A stretch of 64,000 bases of DNA, from positions 56,829-120,828 of the forward strand of contig MNCI01022262.1 in the NCBI GenBank assembly GCA_015680685.1. Reading direction: 5' to 3'. The stretch comes from Gnetum montanum (lineage: Eukaryota > Streptophyta > Gnetopsida > Gnetales > Gnetaceae). Under the pieces are notes generated by a model. The model was not told the origin of the DNA and ran no database searches. It saw only the letters and a list, made by a program, of their open reading frames with translations. Each line of letters opens with the position of its first letter. Position 1 is the first letter of the stretch. Made by a program: the position numbers and the translations under genes. This document shows positions 32,489 to 42,308 of this stretch, in pieces.

Positions 32489-35400
32489 TTACGCATCCCC
32501 CCTAGTACCACTATCGCCCGTATCTCTTAAGTCTGCCTCTAAGCCTAACAAATTGTCCTCGAGTGGGCCGTCCCTTTTGGAGGATATTCCTTCATGAGGA
32601 ATTTCATCTTCATGGGGTTCTTGCACTAACACTGGCTCCCCAAGAGGGCGGTCTATGTCATTATGCTCTTCTTCCCGACCGCGCTCCTCACCCTGTTCAC
32701 CTTCTTCATCCACTCCATGTACCTACATACAATAAATACATAAAGAAAAGTCATGATAAAACAAATCAAAAAATTTAAATTCAATAACATTCAAACTTAC
32801 TCACGATGGTCCTGCATCCGCAGCAAAGGGGTGTTGGTCTAAACCGATGCACAGGCATTGCATAATTTCCTCTTCGGTTAACTCGGACCAAACTCCATCT
32901 CCCAGATTAGTTCTAGCCTTCACCTTCCTCGTCTCCACACTAGTCCATCAGGGTGGTTTAGGGAAGAAAGTAGGGACTGTAGTCTCTTCCCCAAGAAAAG
33001 TAATTTCCCTTTCTAGGGATGCGCTTACCGTCACCTGCTCCTGGAACTTCTTGAAGGCCTTAGATGCACCAATGACATTGAGGAACACCCGCAAGGATTG
33101 AGCTTCAACGACAGAATCTCGATAGTGCTGATGATAAGCGAGACTTTCTCGCTTATACAGATGCTTGTGATCTTTTTCTTTCTGCCCCTACTCTTGGATG
33201 CTTGTGCAAAAGTCCTTCCAGTCCTGGTTCTTCTTGGCCAAGAGCTCTATTTGCATCCTTTGCTCCACCAATTCGCGACTGGTTTGCACGTTGTTTCTGA
33301 CCGCGGTCCAGTAGCAAGCGTAGTCAATAACAGCCATACGCCAATCCTCCTCATCTGTTCCCCATACTTGCAGGAATTCACATCGTGATCTTAAGTCTCC
33401 GACCTCTTTGGTCAGAGACATTTTTTTCTTCTCTGACCTCTGCAGCTTCTTCCAGAGGTCTTCATTGATGTTTTGACTCTCCCACAAGGAGAAGGTCAAG
33501 CGTAACACACATTTACAAATTTCCTCGTAAACGTTGCGTGGCACAACTACGTTGTCCAATGAAGGTTCGACTGTGTCTAGGTCAATGGGCTCCGTAGGGT
33601 CCCATCGAAGGCGAGCTCCTGACAACAAATATTATAAAACGTAAATAAACATTATAACCTTATAATAAAATAAGCGTATTATAGCGGTAACATAACAACC
33701 CTAGGATCGACATGCTCAAGGCGCTCGATCATATTACTGACAACACCTTCCATGAAGGCAAACTGATCAGGGAATTCCCCCCACACTCTGCTTACAATGG
33801 CGGATGGGGATGCACCTCGTTCATCTGTAGCGTAATTAAGTCAAAATTTCTAGTTATTAATAGAATTCATTAAAAATTCTAATACACTGATTACCTCTAC
33901 CTGTTGTAGTGGGGAGTGCGTCAACATTTTCCACCTCCCCTCTCTCCTCATGCACAAGGGTCTGTGCGTCACTTATTCTAATAGCTGGGGCCTCCTCTTC
34001 CAAAACTGGGGCCCCTTCCCCATGCCGTAATACCACTGCCCCTATTTCAGGGGTCAACCACTCTGCAGGTCTCCTTGTTTATGCCACGTAACACATTTAA
34101 ATAATTCAGAATACCCTGGATGAAGTTGCGTAATACAATAATTGCTATAAATCTCACTATGTATTTATCCTTACCAGGCAGAGGTTTACTCCGCTGTAAC
34201 CTGACTTGCACAGTCCTATCTGTGCCACCTGCTGGTTCTGCAAGCGACTCGGTTAGGTGAGGCCTTTTACACTAAACTGAGGCATCTACTATCTCTGCAG
34301 CCAAACGCTTCCCTCGTGACGCATCACCAGTGTAAGTGGGAAGCACCCCAGCTATGCTGTCAGGGCCCCGCATTTGAGGTGCCACCAAATCCCTAGTCAT
34401 TATAGACAGCAACTCCCCAGTTCCCTCCAGAGGATCCTGTGATAGGGTAGTGCTGAAGAGATGAGAAATCCAGGATTCGGATAGCTGGTCTCATCCTGTA
34501 GCACCCAGACCCCATTCATCTGGACAACCAAAAATTTGGCAAAACGCTAGAGGCAAGCTATGAAGAAGGTGAAGTGCACACTGAAACAAGACTCGAGCTT
34601 TTGGCAGAGCCTAATCATTTCAGTGCGTAACCCCGAGGCAAAATAGCTTGCCTAGTCGAATTGGGTCCCTTCCTCCATCACCTCTCGCATAATATGAGCA
34701 TGTTCTATAGTAAAGAACTTCTCCTAGGAGAGTGTTTTAGAGAAAGCTCGGGCTCGGAAGAGGGGATAAATAGTCTTGGTGACCTCTAAGTTAATCTTTT
34801 CACAAGGGATCACCTTGGTTTCCTTCTTAGTCCCCAACCACTCCTCCAGCTCTTCCTGACATTTGACACTTATCCTTAATTTTTCCTCTATGGGAAGACC
34901 ATCAAAGGGGACGCCGAAGAGGTCAGTAAATAGCTGAGCGTCAATATCAAAGTTTACACATATGTGACGCACGCGCGTGCAGAAACGTTCAGCTCCCTCA
35001 TTGAAGGAGTTAACCAAGGTTAACATTTCGCTTGCGGGGACATCAGGGGTTATGGCCAGGAATAAATGCATCAACCTCACTCCCCGTAGCTTGGTGACCA
35101 ACGCAATTGGGGCCGCTGCATGGCCGAGCCAGCGTTGTTCCTCCTTTATGTCGCCATAACGGAAAAGGAGGGTGTTCGCCTCGCGGCCGAAAATCGTGAT
35201 GGTAATCTCCTAGGATTCCCTAACTGATAACAAAAGGCACATGTTAAGATAGCGAAAACATTGTTACGCAACATTTCAAAACACAAAAAAAAATGTATAT
35301 CCTGTAGCAGCAAATGAAACCTTACCAGGTCCAAATGGCAAAGGAAATGGAGGGAGCTTCCTTTGCACGTCCACGAGGGTGAGGGGTGGGTTCAAAGTCC

Positions 35401-36545
35401 ATTCCTCATGTAACCACCCGAGATTCTAACAATTTTTGAAAGAATTAGTATAACGGGTGGGATACTCAGGAATGTCGAAGGTCATTTGACCTATCACACC
35501 GACGCGTACATTGCTAGTGGATGTAAACTCCTTTATTGCCGTTTTGGTCCAGGTCAATGTATCATTATTGCCTACTAATCCATTTTCATTGATGAAAAAC
35601 TTGTATCATATAACACATTACTATCTTACGCTTTACAAATTCAGACATTACAAAACATAATAACAATACCGCCAATAAAACAACTTACCCGCTCGAATAA
35701 TACACTGTGCTTGGGGGATTATGGAAGTAAGTTGAGACATGACAAGCCATAAACAAAGTATTATACGCATGATAACAGCTAAATATGGGCATCTTCCAGA
35801 TCCAACTTAAGCACCTCAATCCTCTAGCACTAAGTTCACGATCTAGGGGACTCCCGGTATCAATAGCCCCATCTGTCAAGAAAGCCAGGACGCCTTGCGT
35901 AGAACCGACTAACAGATGTTCCAAAATAGCTCCAGCCACATCCCTCGACAAATGTGACCACACAATAATACTGTAATTACGCAACAAAAATTGCAAAAAC
36001 TCCAGTGCACGCTTCCGAAACCATATAGCCTTCCCCTGCAACCGAGTATGAGGGGGAGGAACATTAGGTACGATAGGGTTTATACAACATAAAACCCTGA
36101 CTATATCCAAAATGATTAGGATGGGTTTCATCATGATACTGTACAAAAAATAAACATGTTACCATCTAGATTCTGATTGCATGCTTAAACTATAGGAAAA
36201 TTTACAAAATCACGCTTTAGCCATACAGTCGAAATCGCCTAAACCCTTATAATAGTATAAGGTTTGTCTTAGACAATGGCGATAGACGCAATGCTGTTGT
36301 CCAAACCCTCATTTTAATACGAGGTCTACAGCCAAAAACTCTAGTTGACGCAGATGACGCAAAAAGATAAACATAACAAAAAAGCATATCACAGGAAGTA
36401 ATACGAGTAAATAAGAGATGGCCTACCGATTCAGAGGAGTGACATCTCTCACTTCGACTAAAGCCTGTGAAGCACGCTGCAGGCTCCCTTCTACTTCGTC
36501 GATTTTAGCCAACTTGGTATTCTTTCCTCTCACTTTCGATGCCAT
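32489..36545 (-). CDS. Antisense multi-exon gene within El-E: dead FCP1/NIF-like domain plus transposon-protein-like domain
   Basis: Proposed exons (minus): 36545-36427, 36138-35689, 35599-35326, 35223-34175, 34073-33901, 33824-33700, 33618-32805, 32722-32489. Introns are 76-288 bp except the last (82) and show plant-like sites such as GG|GTAAGTTG, TG|GTAAGG, TTTTTTGTACAG, TTTTGTTATCAG and TTGTTGTCAG. Frame is kept across exons 1-2, 3-4 and 5-6; other junctions need one-base shifts, so sites may differ or the gene is decaying. Start MASKVRGKNTKLAKIDEVEG. Exon 2 is an FCP1/NIF-like domain. Exon 4 (FDIDAQLFTDLFGVPFDGLP, EKFFTIEHAHIMREVMEEG) resembles plant transposon proteins. Exon 7 is charged and partly helical; exon 8 is an acidic tail. 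A few TAG/TGA stops are present. Function unknown. Confidence 0.6.
35689..36138 (-). other. Exon 2 of the antisense gene: FCP1/NIF (HAD) phosphatase-like domain, catalytic residues lost
   Basis: The exon reads KPILIILDIVRVLCCINPI (where FCP1-like proteins have DLDGVLC or DLNGVLC), then RKRALEFLQFLLRNYSIIVW (compare RP..EEFLxFxxxxFxVxIW), AGAILEHLLV, FLTDGAIDTGSPL, RCLSWIWKMPIF and NTLFMACHVSTYFHNPPSTV (compare NTLFVDDSPYKxxxNPP). All landmarks occur in the right order and spacing. The second Asp of DxDx is Arg-flanked Val, and the DDSP pair is ACHV, so no phosphatase activity is expected. Such domains are normally host proteins acting on RNA polymerase II or related substrates. Probably a captured host fragment. 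Confidence 0.7.
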
Positions 36546-36685
36546 TGTTACAGTCTTGAACACCTTCACACCTGAACACCTTTACAAATAATGCACTGCA
36601 ATCTTTTGCTCTTTCTCCTTCTCTCTGTGATAGCTGAAAATTTGAATTCGTGATAGCCAACAACCTATTTTCGATAAGAACTGCC

Positions 36686-36693
36686 TACTTATA
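36686..36693 (-). promoter_or_regulatory. TATA box of the antisense gene
   Basis: On the minus strand GCATATAAGTAGGC stands about 140 bp before the ATG at 36545. It is followed by a purine-rich leader with GAGAGAAGGAGAAAGAGC typical of plant 5' UTRs. Start of transcription is expected near 36660. Confidence 0.55.
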
Positions 36694-37031
36694 TGCAAAA
36701 CTAACCGACTTAATGCTTGATTTAAGTGAGACTTGCCCAAATACTGGTGTCAGTATGAGCTGGAATCCGAAGATCAAGGCATTAATTGTGACAGATATCG
36801 CATGCATTATGGTCCAAAACGACCTTAAACTACTGTATCTTATCTCCTCGTAATCAGGTCGCATTAATTACAAGCTGTTCACAATGTTCAAAATTTAGTT
36901 AGCTTCTCACGCTCAACAACGTCACATCACATCCTTTTTCTTTTTAGACTAAACCAAGCGTTATACACTAAATACTTACGACACTTAACTTAGCAACTTT
37001 CTAATTACTTTCATATTTGATAATTTTGCAG

Positions 37032-38200
37032 GGTAATTGGCAAATGGACAAAACTTTATCTGCACTTTTAGTTTTAATAGGCCCACATGGGGAAATCATT
37101 AGACAATTTGATCCCACACTAGTAGAAACTAACCTTGCCCTCGATGACGTAACCATAGCCACATCGGAAACATCGCAAGACTGGCCAGAACAATTGACGC
37201 GCACGCTAGATCTGGAAGCTGGAGATGTAACCGAAGACCCCCTTAACGAGGTCTCTGTGGTTACGCATAAAGGTGAGACTAAAACTCTTAAGGTTAGTTC
37301 TTTACTAGACCAAAAGACACATGACAACATAAAACAGGTCCTCCAGAACAATATCACGGTGTTTGCATAGTCCTACAAAGATATGCGAGGACTAGACCCA
37401 AGATTAATACAACACAACATAATTCTAGATCCCCATATCAAAGCAGTTAGACAGAAAGCACGAAAAATTAAGCCAGAAGTCACTCTAGCAGTACGTGATG
37501 AGATCACTAAACTGTACCAGGCTAGTTTTATTCACGCGGTCGATTACTCAGACTGGGTATCTAAGATTGTAGTTGTCCCCAAAAAGACCAGAGGGATACA
37601 CATTTGCATAGAATTCTGAAACTTGAATAAAGCTACAAACAAGGATAATTTCCCATTACCGAGTATCGACCAACTAGTGGATACAACCGCTGGGCATGCG
37701 CTTTTATCCTTCATGGATGGCTTCTTAGGCTACAATCAAATACGCATCAACCCAGAACACTAGCTGATAATGACATTCATGACACCCTGGGGGACCTTTT
37801 TTTACACCATGATGCCTTTCAGTTTAAAAAATTCCAGAGCTACGTATCAACAAGCTATGACATATATCTTTAGCAATTACCTCCTAGGGAGACTGAATGA
37901 TTATGTTGACAATATAGCTGTTAAGTCTATAAGGTCAGAAGATCATTTGAAGGATCTAGAGTTAGTCCTTAAAAGATGCTCTAAACACGACCTCCGGCTC
38001 AACCCAAAGAAGTACGTATTCGGAGTTAAAACCGGAGGCATGCTGGGCTTTGTGGTATCAGAAACTGGTATACGAGTAGACCCTGACAAAGTTAAAGCCA
38101 TTGTTGAATTGACACCCCCTACAAACCTCAAGTAATTACGCGGGTTGAAAGGGAGGTTACAGTTTATCAGGTAGTTCATTTCGAGATTAACCAATAAATT
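37032..38200 (+). pseudogene. Reverse transcriptase of El-E
   Basis: The frame opens right after the splice acceptor at 37031 (GNWQMDKTLSALLV). Motifs: VRQKARKIKPEVTLAVRDEI, WVSKIVVVPKKTRG, FPLPSIDQLVD, LSFMDGFLGYNQI, PWGTFFYTMMPFSLKNSRAT and NDYVDNIAVKS. The active-site box YVDD is YVDN here, so the second Asp is lost. Stops at 37369 (TAG), 37617 (TGA), 37761 (TAG) and 38133 (TAA). The leading 110 residues are the linker found in Tat-type pol. Pseudogene by few changes. Confidence 0.8.
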
Positions 38201-38207
38201 ACATCCT

Positions 38208-38720
38208 ATGCAGCATCTACTAAAAAAGGGGATTAATTTTGAATCAACAGATGATTTTCAGCGTGCGTTTGATAGCTTGAAGCAAGAACTTCAATGCTTT
38301 CCAATAGTATTCCCGCCACAAAGGGATCAACCGTTTTACATTTACCTCGCAACATCAGACGTAGCCTTAGCTGCATTACTCTGTCAAAAGAGAGATGATG
38401 GGTCAGAAGTACCCATATATTACTTGAGTCATGCTCTGTGTGCGTATGAAACAAGGTACAATGAAGTAGAGCATAATTACTTAGCTTTAGTGTTTACGCT
38501 TAAAAAGTGCAGACACTATCTCTTTCGTAGCCAGGTCAACATAATCTGCAAAAATAACATCTTTAGGGCTATTACGCATAATCTATATGAAAGTAGTAAA
38601 ATAGCTCATTGGAAAGCTATCACGGCAGAATTCAATCTGCATTATATTGGTCAATCTTCTACGAAAGGCCAAGCGATAACTGACCAACTAATAACATCGC
38701 CTATTGACAGTCAGGCAACC
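38208..38720 (+). CDS. RNase H domain of El-E (gypsy type)
   Basis: First part of an uninterrupted 385-codon frame (38208-39365). It contains FQRAFDSLKQELQCFPIVF, YIYLATSDVALAALLCQKRD where the first acidic residue is D of TSD, YETRYNEVEHNYLALVFTLK with catalytic Glu, RHYLFRSQVNIICKNNIFRA and WKAITAEFNLHYI. The usual TDHxxL motif has become CKNNIF, so activity is doubtful. It degrades the RNA strand of RNA-DNA hybrids. The frame continues without a stop into the second RNase H. Confidence 0.75.
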
Positions 38721-38759
38721 ATAGAGCCTGAATTTCCAGATGAGCATGTACATATTTTA

Positions 38760-39365
38760 AGCCCTTTTCTAACAAGCCTTGAAGCAACATTACATTTTGA
38801 TAGAGGTTCAACTGCTAGAGGTGGCAATGCCGCCACAGTCATTACGCTATCACCTAAGGATGTACGTCTTCACGCTTACCGCTTGACCTTTCCCTGTATG
38901 AACAATGTGGTAGAGTACAAGGGACTCCTCAGGGGATTATTAACAGCCAAAGAGCTTGATGTTCAACACCTGGCAATTAGGGGCGATTTGATGCTTGTTA
39001 TAAATCAAATCATAGGAGTCTACACATGCAAGGCTGCACATTTACAACCCTCCTGTGATATGGCTAAAGATCTTCTGAGACAGTTCATAACAACCAATGC
39101 CCAGCACGCACCTCGAAATGACAACATGCTAGCTGATGCACTGGCTACATTAGCTTTAAACGTGTCATCGCACCTGTTCGACACTTGTCCCACCTTAATA
39201 ACAAATTGTACAGATCCTATCATTCAGGCGGCGCAAATATCTTCACTGCTCGAGGATAGAACGCCAGAGTTGTACAACAACATTAAAACTTACCTCTTGC
39301 ATGGCGAACCACCACACGAGCTAACACGCGGGCAGAAAGATGCAATTCGCAAGCGAGCTAGGTAG
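38760..39365 (+). CDS. Second, archaeal-type RNase H of El-E
   Basis: Same frame as the preceding RNase H. Motifs: ATLHFDRGSTARGGNAATVI with Asp, CMNNVVEYKGLLRGLLTAKE with catalytic Glu, LAIRGDLMLVINQI with Asp, and RNDNMLADALATLA with the last Asp. All four acidic residues are present. A second RNase H of archaeal type after the gypsy RNase H is a known feature of the Tat lineage. The frame ends with a TAG at 39363-39365 just before integrase. Confidence 0.8.
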   Translation, partial: SPFLTSLEATLHFDRGSTARGGNAATVITLSPKDVRLHAYRLTFPCMNNVVEYKGLLRGLLTAKELDVQHLAIRGDLMLVINQIIGVYTCKAAHLQPSCDMAKDLLRQFITTNAQHAPRNDNMLADALATLALNVSSHLFDTCPTLITNCTDPIIQAAQISSLLEDRTPELYNNIKTYLLHGEPPHELTRGQKDAIRKRAR

Positions 39366-39919
39366 TACGTCATCATAGGAGATAGTACCCTCTGTAGATG
39401 CTCTTTTGACGGAGTACTGCTTACTTGCATTAACAACGACCAAGCACAACGTATAGTCGGTGAGGTCCACGAGGGATTATGTGGAGGACACGTAGCGCCA
39501 CAAGCCATGGCCTCTAAAATTCTTTGCTTAGGGTATTATTGGCCGTACATGGAAAAATATTATCTTACAAAGGTTAAAACATGCAACATGTGTCAGCGTT
39601 ATGCANATGTTGCATGTTTTAACCTTTGTAAGATAATATTTTTCCATGTACGGCCAATAATACCCTAAGCAAAGAATTTTAGAGGCCATGGCTTGTGGCG
39701 CTACGTGTCCTCCACATAATCCCTCGTGGACCTCACCGACTATACGTTGTGCTTGGTCGTTGTTAATGCAAGTAAGCAGTACTCCGTCAAAAGAGCATCT
39801 ACAGAGGGTACTATCTCCTATGATGACGTACTACCTAGCTCGCTTGCGAATTGCATCTTTCTGCCCGCGTGTTAGCTCGTGTGGTGGTTCGCCATGCAAG
39901 AGGTAAGTTTTAATGTTGT
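39277..39919. repeat. Exact 313-bp inverted duplication around single Ns (probable assembly error)
   Basis: 39277-39589 and 39607-39919 are exact reverse complements as far as I can read them, separated by 17 bases including an N at 39606; another N is at 39920. The inverted arm replaces the integrase catalytic core. Perfect identity next to LTRs that differ at many sites, plus the flanking Ns, indicates a wrongly oriented gap fill rather than real DNA. Confidence 0.85.
39366..39606 (+). pseudogene. Integrase N-terminal part of El-E (zinc-binding)
   Basis: It continues after the TAG at 39363. The sequence CRCSFDGVLL, VGEVHEGLCGGHVAPQAMA, YYWPYMEKYYLTKVKTCNM and CQRYA contains the HHCC zinc-binding pattern (H..GGH...C..C). 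It ends at the N at 39606, just after the CxxC pair, where the DDE core should begin. Confidence 0.75.
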
Positions 39920-39920
39920 N

Positions 39921-40512
39921 CAACCTTGGTATCAAACAATATTTTTCCTCACCTTATTACCCGCAAGCGAATGGTCAAGTTGAAGTAACAAATAAATTCA
40001 TTATCAATTTACTCAAGAAAATGCTCAACAACAATAAGAGACGGTGGCATGAAAAGATCCTCTATGTGCTATGGGCGTATCGTACCACATGCAAAACAGC
40101 TACAGACAATATGCCCTATAGCTTAGTCTATGGATCCGAGGCGGTGCTGCCCCTCGAATTACAAGTTCATTCTTTGCGAATGGTCCTCTCCACGATTATA
40201 AATGAGGCTCAACATACCGAGTCTTGGATCATGGATTTGGATTCAGTAGAGGAGAAGCGAATACAGACACTTGATACCATAGAAAAGTATCAAGATAAGC
40301 AGAGGCAGAAGTACCATCATAATCTTCAACAACGTCTGATCAAGAAAGGAAATTTGGTTCTCAAGGCCGTTCGTGAACCAGTAGGGAAGTTCTCTGCAAA
40401 CTGGGAGGGCCCTTTCTTGGTAGCTGATATATATGGCAACGGCGAGTTCAAGCTAGTAGATACCAACGACAACGAGTTACCGAATCCTGTCAACCATATA
40501 TATCTGAAGTAG
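39921..40512 (+). CDS. Integrase C-terminal part of El-E
   Basis: Open to a TAG at 40510. It begins in the core with LGIKQYFSSPYYPQANGQVE (catalytic Glu in GQVE), followed by LYVLWAYRTTCKTATDNMP, SLVYGSEAVLPLEL and a GPF/Y module (ANWEGPFLVADIYGNGEFKL). The first two catalytic aspartates are missing from the assembly because of the inverted fill. The real element may therefore have an intact integrase. Confidence 0.8.
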
Positions 40513-40544
40513 TACTACATTTAGTTGCATATCCAGTGTTAACA

Positions 40545-41110
40545 TCAGGCATGGCAACAATCGTCCACTACGACGCTAAATTGGCAACAATCGACATAAA
40601 ACCGGTATACTCTTCACACATCTGCCACGACGCTAAACTGGCAATAATCATCTGCTATGACGTAAAACTGGCACTTTCCACACGCGTCCGCCATTACATT
40701 AAACTGACAACGATCGTTCGCCACGATGTAAAACTGGGAAGTTGCAAGAGTCTGCTACGACATAAAACTGGCAATGTTGTACAGGTCTGCCAAGATGTAA
40801 AACTGGCATTTCCTGCACGCATCCTCCATGACGCTAAACTGGCATCGGCTGTCCACCATGACATAAAACTGGCACAGGTAAGTATCCATCTGCTGGGACG
40901 TGAAACGAGCACAGATCTGTCCTTGGGTCACGACATGAAACTGACATCCACAGCACAGTCTACTAAGACCATAAATCAGCTCTACCACCATCCGCTACAA
41001 TGTAAAACTAGCATTTTTCAGTCCGCCTAGACTTTAAACTGGGACCATGGTCTGCTGGGACTTAAAACTAGCAACGGCAGTCTACGAGGACTTAAAACTA
41101 GGACCTGCAG
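40545..41110 (+). repeat. Minisatellite downstream of integrase in El-E
   Basis: About 14 degenerate units centred on YGAYRTAAAACTGGCA, often preceded by TCYGCYAY. Spacing varies from about 25 to 55 bp. They lie between the integrase stop (40512) and the 3' LTR. Tandem repeats at this place are common in Tat/Ogre elements and are a known source of satellite DNA. Open frames here are by-products of the repeat. Confidence 0.75.
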
Positions 41111-42296
41111 ACTGCCAACACACGAATCAAGCGAGCGTAATCGTCTTTGTGCGGCTGTAAAATAAATGGGGTGGGACGTTGGGACAGCCCCAGCATCACT
41201 ACCTCACAGGCATTTTGCTGATTCCTCGGATGTGCTGAAAGGCATACTACTGACCCCTCGAAGTTGCTGTCACTGCACCCATTTCAACGATGGCACCTCT
41301 GAGAGGTTAGTTTCGCTGCCCGAAGCCCTAAAGGAGTTCTCATCAACCACAACCTTGGGGATCTCCACTCATCATCACTATCAGGCTCTGGCTTCATAGA
41401 TTCACCTAGCTAGTTATTTGCGTAACCAGTCGGGTGCGATGAATCTAATGATCTTTGGCGGCTATATGTTAGGCCAAGCGTAAATGTTGAAGACCTTGGC
41501 CTCTTGCTATGGTTCCTCCTTCACGGCCCGCTCACTCTGTCTTGCCCCAAATGGTACTTGTTTCAACAACCTCTCTGGTGATTCGACCGTGCAATGGTGT
41601 CCTTTGTTTTCTTCTTTGGTTGCAGGTCACTTGCTACGGGGATGTCGTTCAAAGGTGCGTTCATTTGAGGGGTGAAATATAGACAACATTTTGAGATGGC
41701 CACTTAGGTTAGCCTGTCCACTCAGGAGTGCATCCCTATTTTCCTCATAATACTACCTCTAGCTCTCACTACCCTCCTTAACCATTCCATATGTTTCCCT
41801 TACGCAAAATGTGAATACGCAGCATACGCTTTCCGCATCTGCATTACAATCAAGTTCGTGAACCGGCGTAACGCAACTCGCCTAATGGACACCAAAAAAA
41901 AAGTGTGGGTCGGCAAAATGGATGAAACACAACTCATCCAAGTCATGTGGACGCAACACAATTCATCTATGCAAGTCCCTTCATCTACAAAATGACGGCA
42001 TAACTCCATGCAAATGCAATCGTAGGAGAAGGCCTAAGTTCTTATGCGTGAAAAACTATACTCACACATTTGCGTCTTCCCCAAACCTCACTTGAGTCTT
42101 CCCTGAACCTCTCTCCTCTTACCTCTGTATAAATTCCCTCACGTACCATTTTATCTCCTATTTCCCTCACTTCGCACTTCTGCTTTGATAGGGCGACACT
42201 TGAGTAACCGTTGATGAATGCTGTTAGTACTTTTACCCATCCGGTGTTTCGTATTCTTTGTCGACACCTTTCGGGAAAGCCCTCTAAACGTCAACA
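41111..42296 (+). other. 3' non-coding region of El-E
   Basis: About 1.2 kb between the minisatellite and PPT. No supported ORF; some open frames of 60-80 codons have no recognisable motif. It ends with TTCGGGAAAGCCCTCTAAACG just before the purine tract. Confidence 0.5.
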
Positions 42297-42308
42297 AAGA
42301 GGGGCCAT
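42297..42308 (+). other. Polypurine tract of El-E
   Basis: AAAGAGGGGCCA(T) directly before the LTR start TGAAACACCG at 42309. Primes plus-strand synthesis. Confidence 0.75.

Larger units (their letters stand above)
31932..37031 (+). other. Presumed pol intron of El-E (between protease and RT)
   Basis: RT begins right after a strong 3' splice site (TTTGATAATTTTGCAG, AG at 37030-37031), and the protease frame ends near a candidate donor at 31932 (CGG|GTTAAC, weak) or 31951 (GAGTG|GTATTT). No sense-strand coding sequence lies between. Ogre elements are known to splice an intron at this place. At about 5.1 kb this one is very long, because it contains an antisense gene (32489-36545). Confidence 0.55.

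Noticed and set aside
36001-36146. Reading exon 2 of the antisense gene as a separate intronless gene starting at 36146
   Set aside because: There is no ATG at that point (TTG); the sequence before it is a polypyrimidine stretch with TACAG, that is, a splice acceptor, and exon 1 joins in frame.
39290-39906. Two identical 72-codon frames in opposite orientation, as if a repeated gene
   Set aside because: They are the two arms of the inverted assembly fill, antisense to the RNase H/integrase junction; not a gene.
40536-41030. 164-codon frame with repeated HDVKLA-like peptide
   Set aside because: It is a translation of the minisatellite; the frame follows the repeat unit and lacks any start context or domain.
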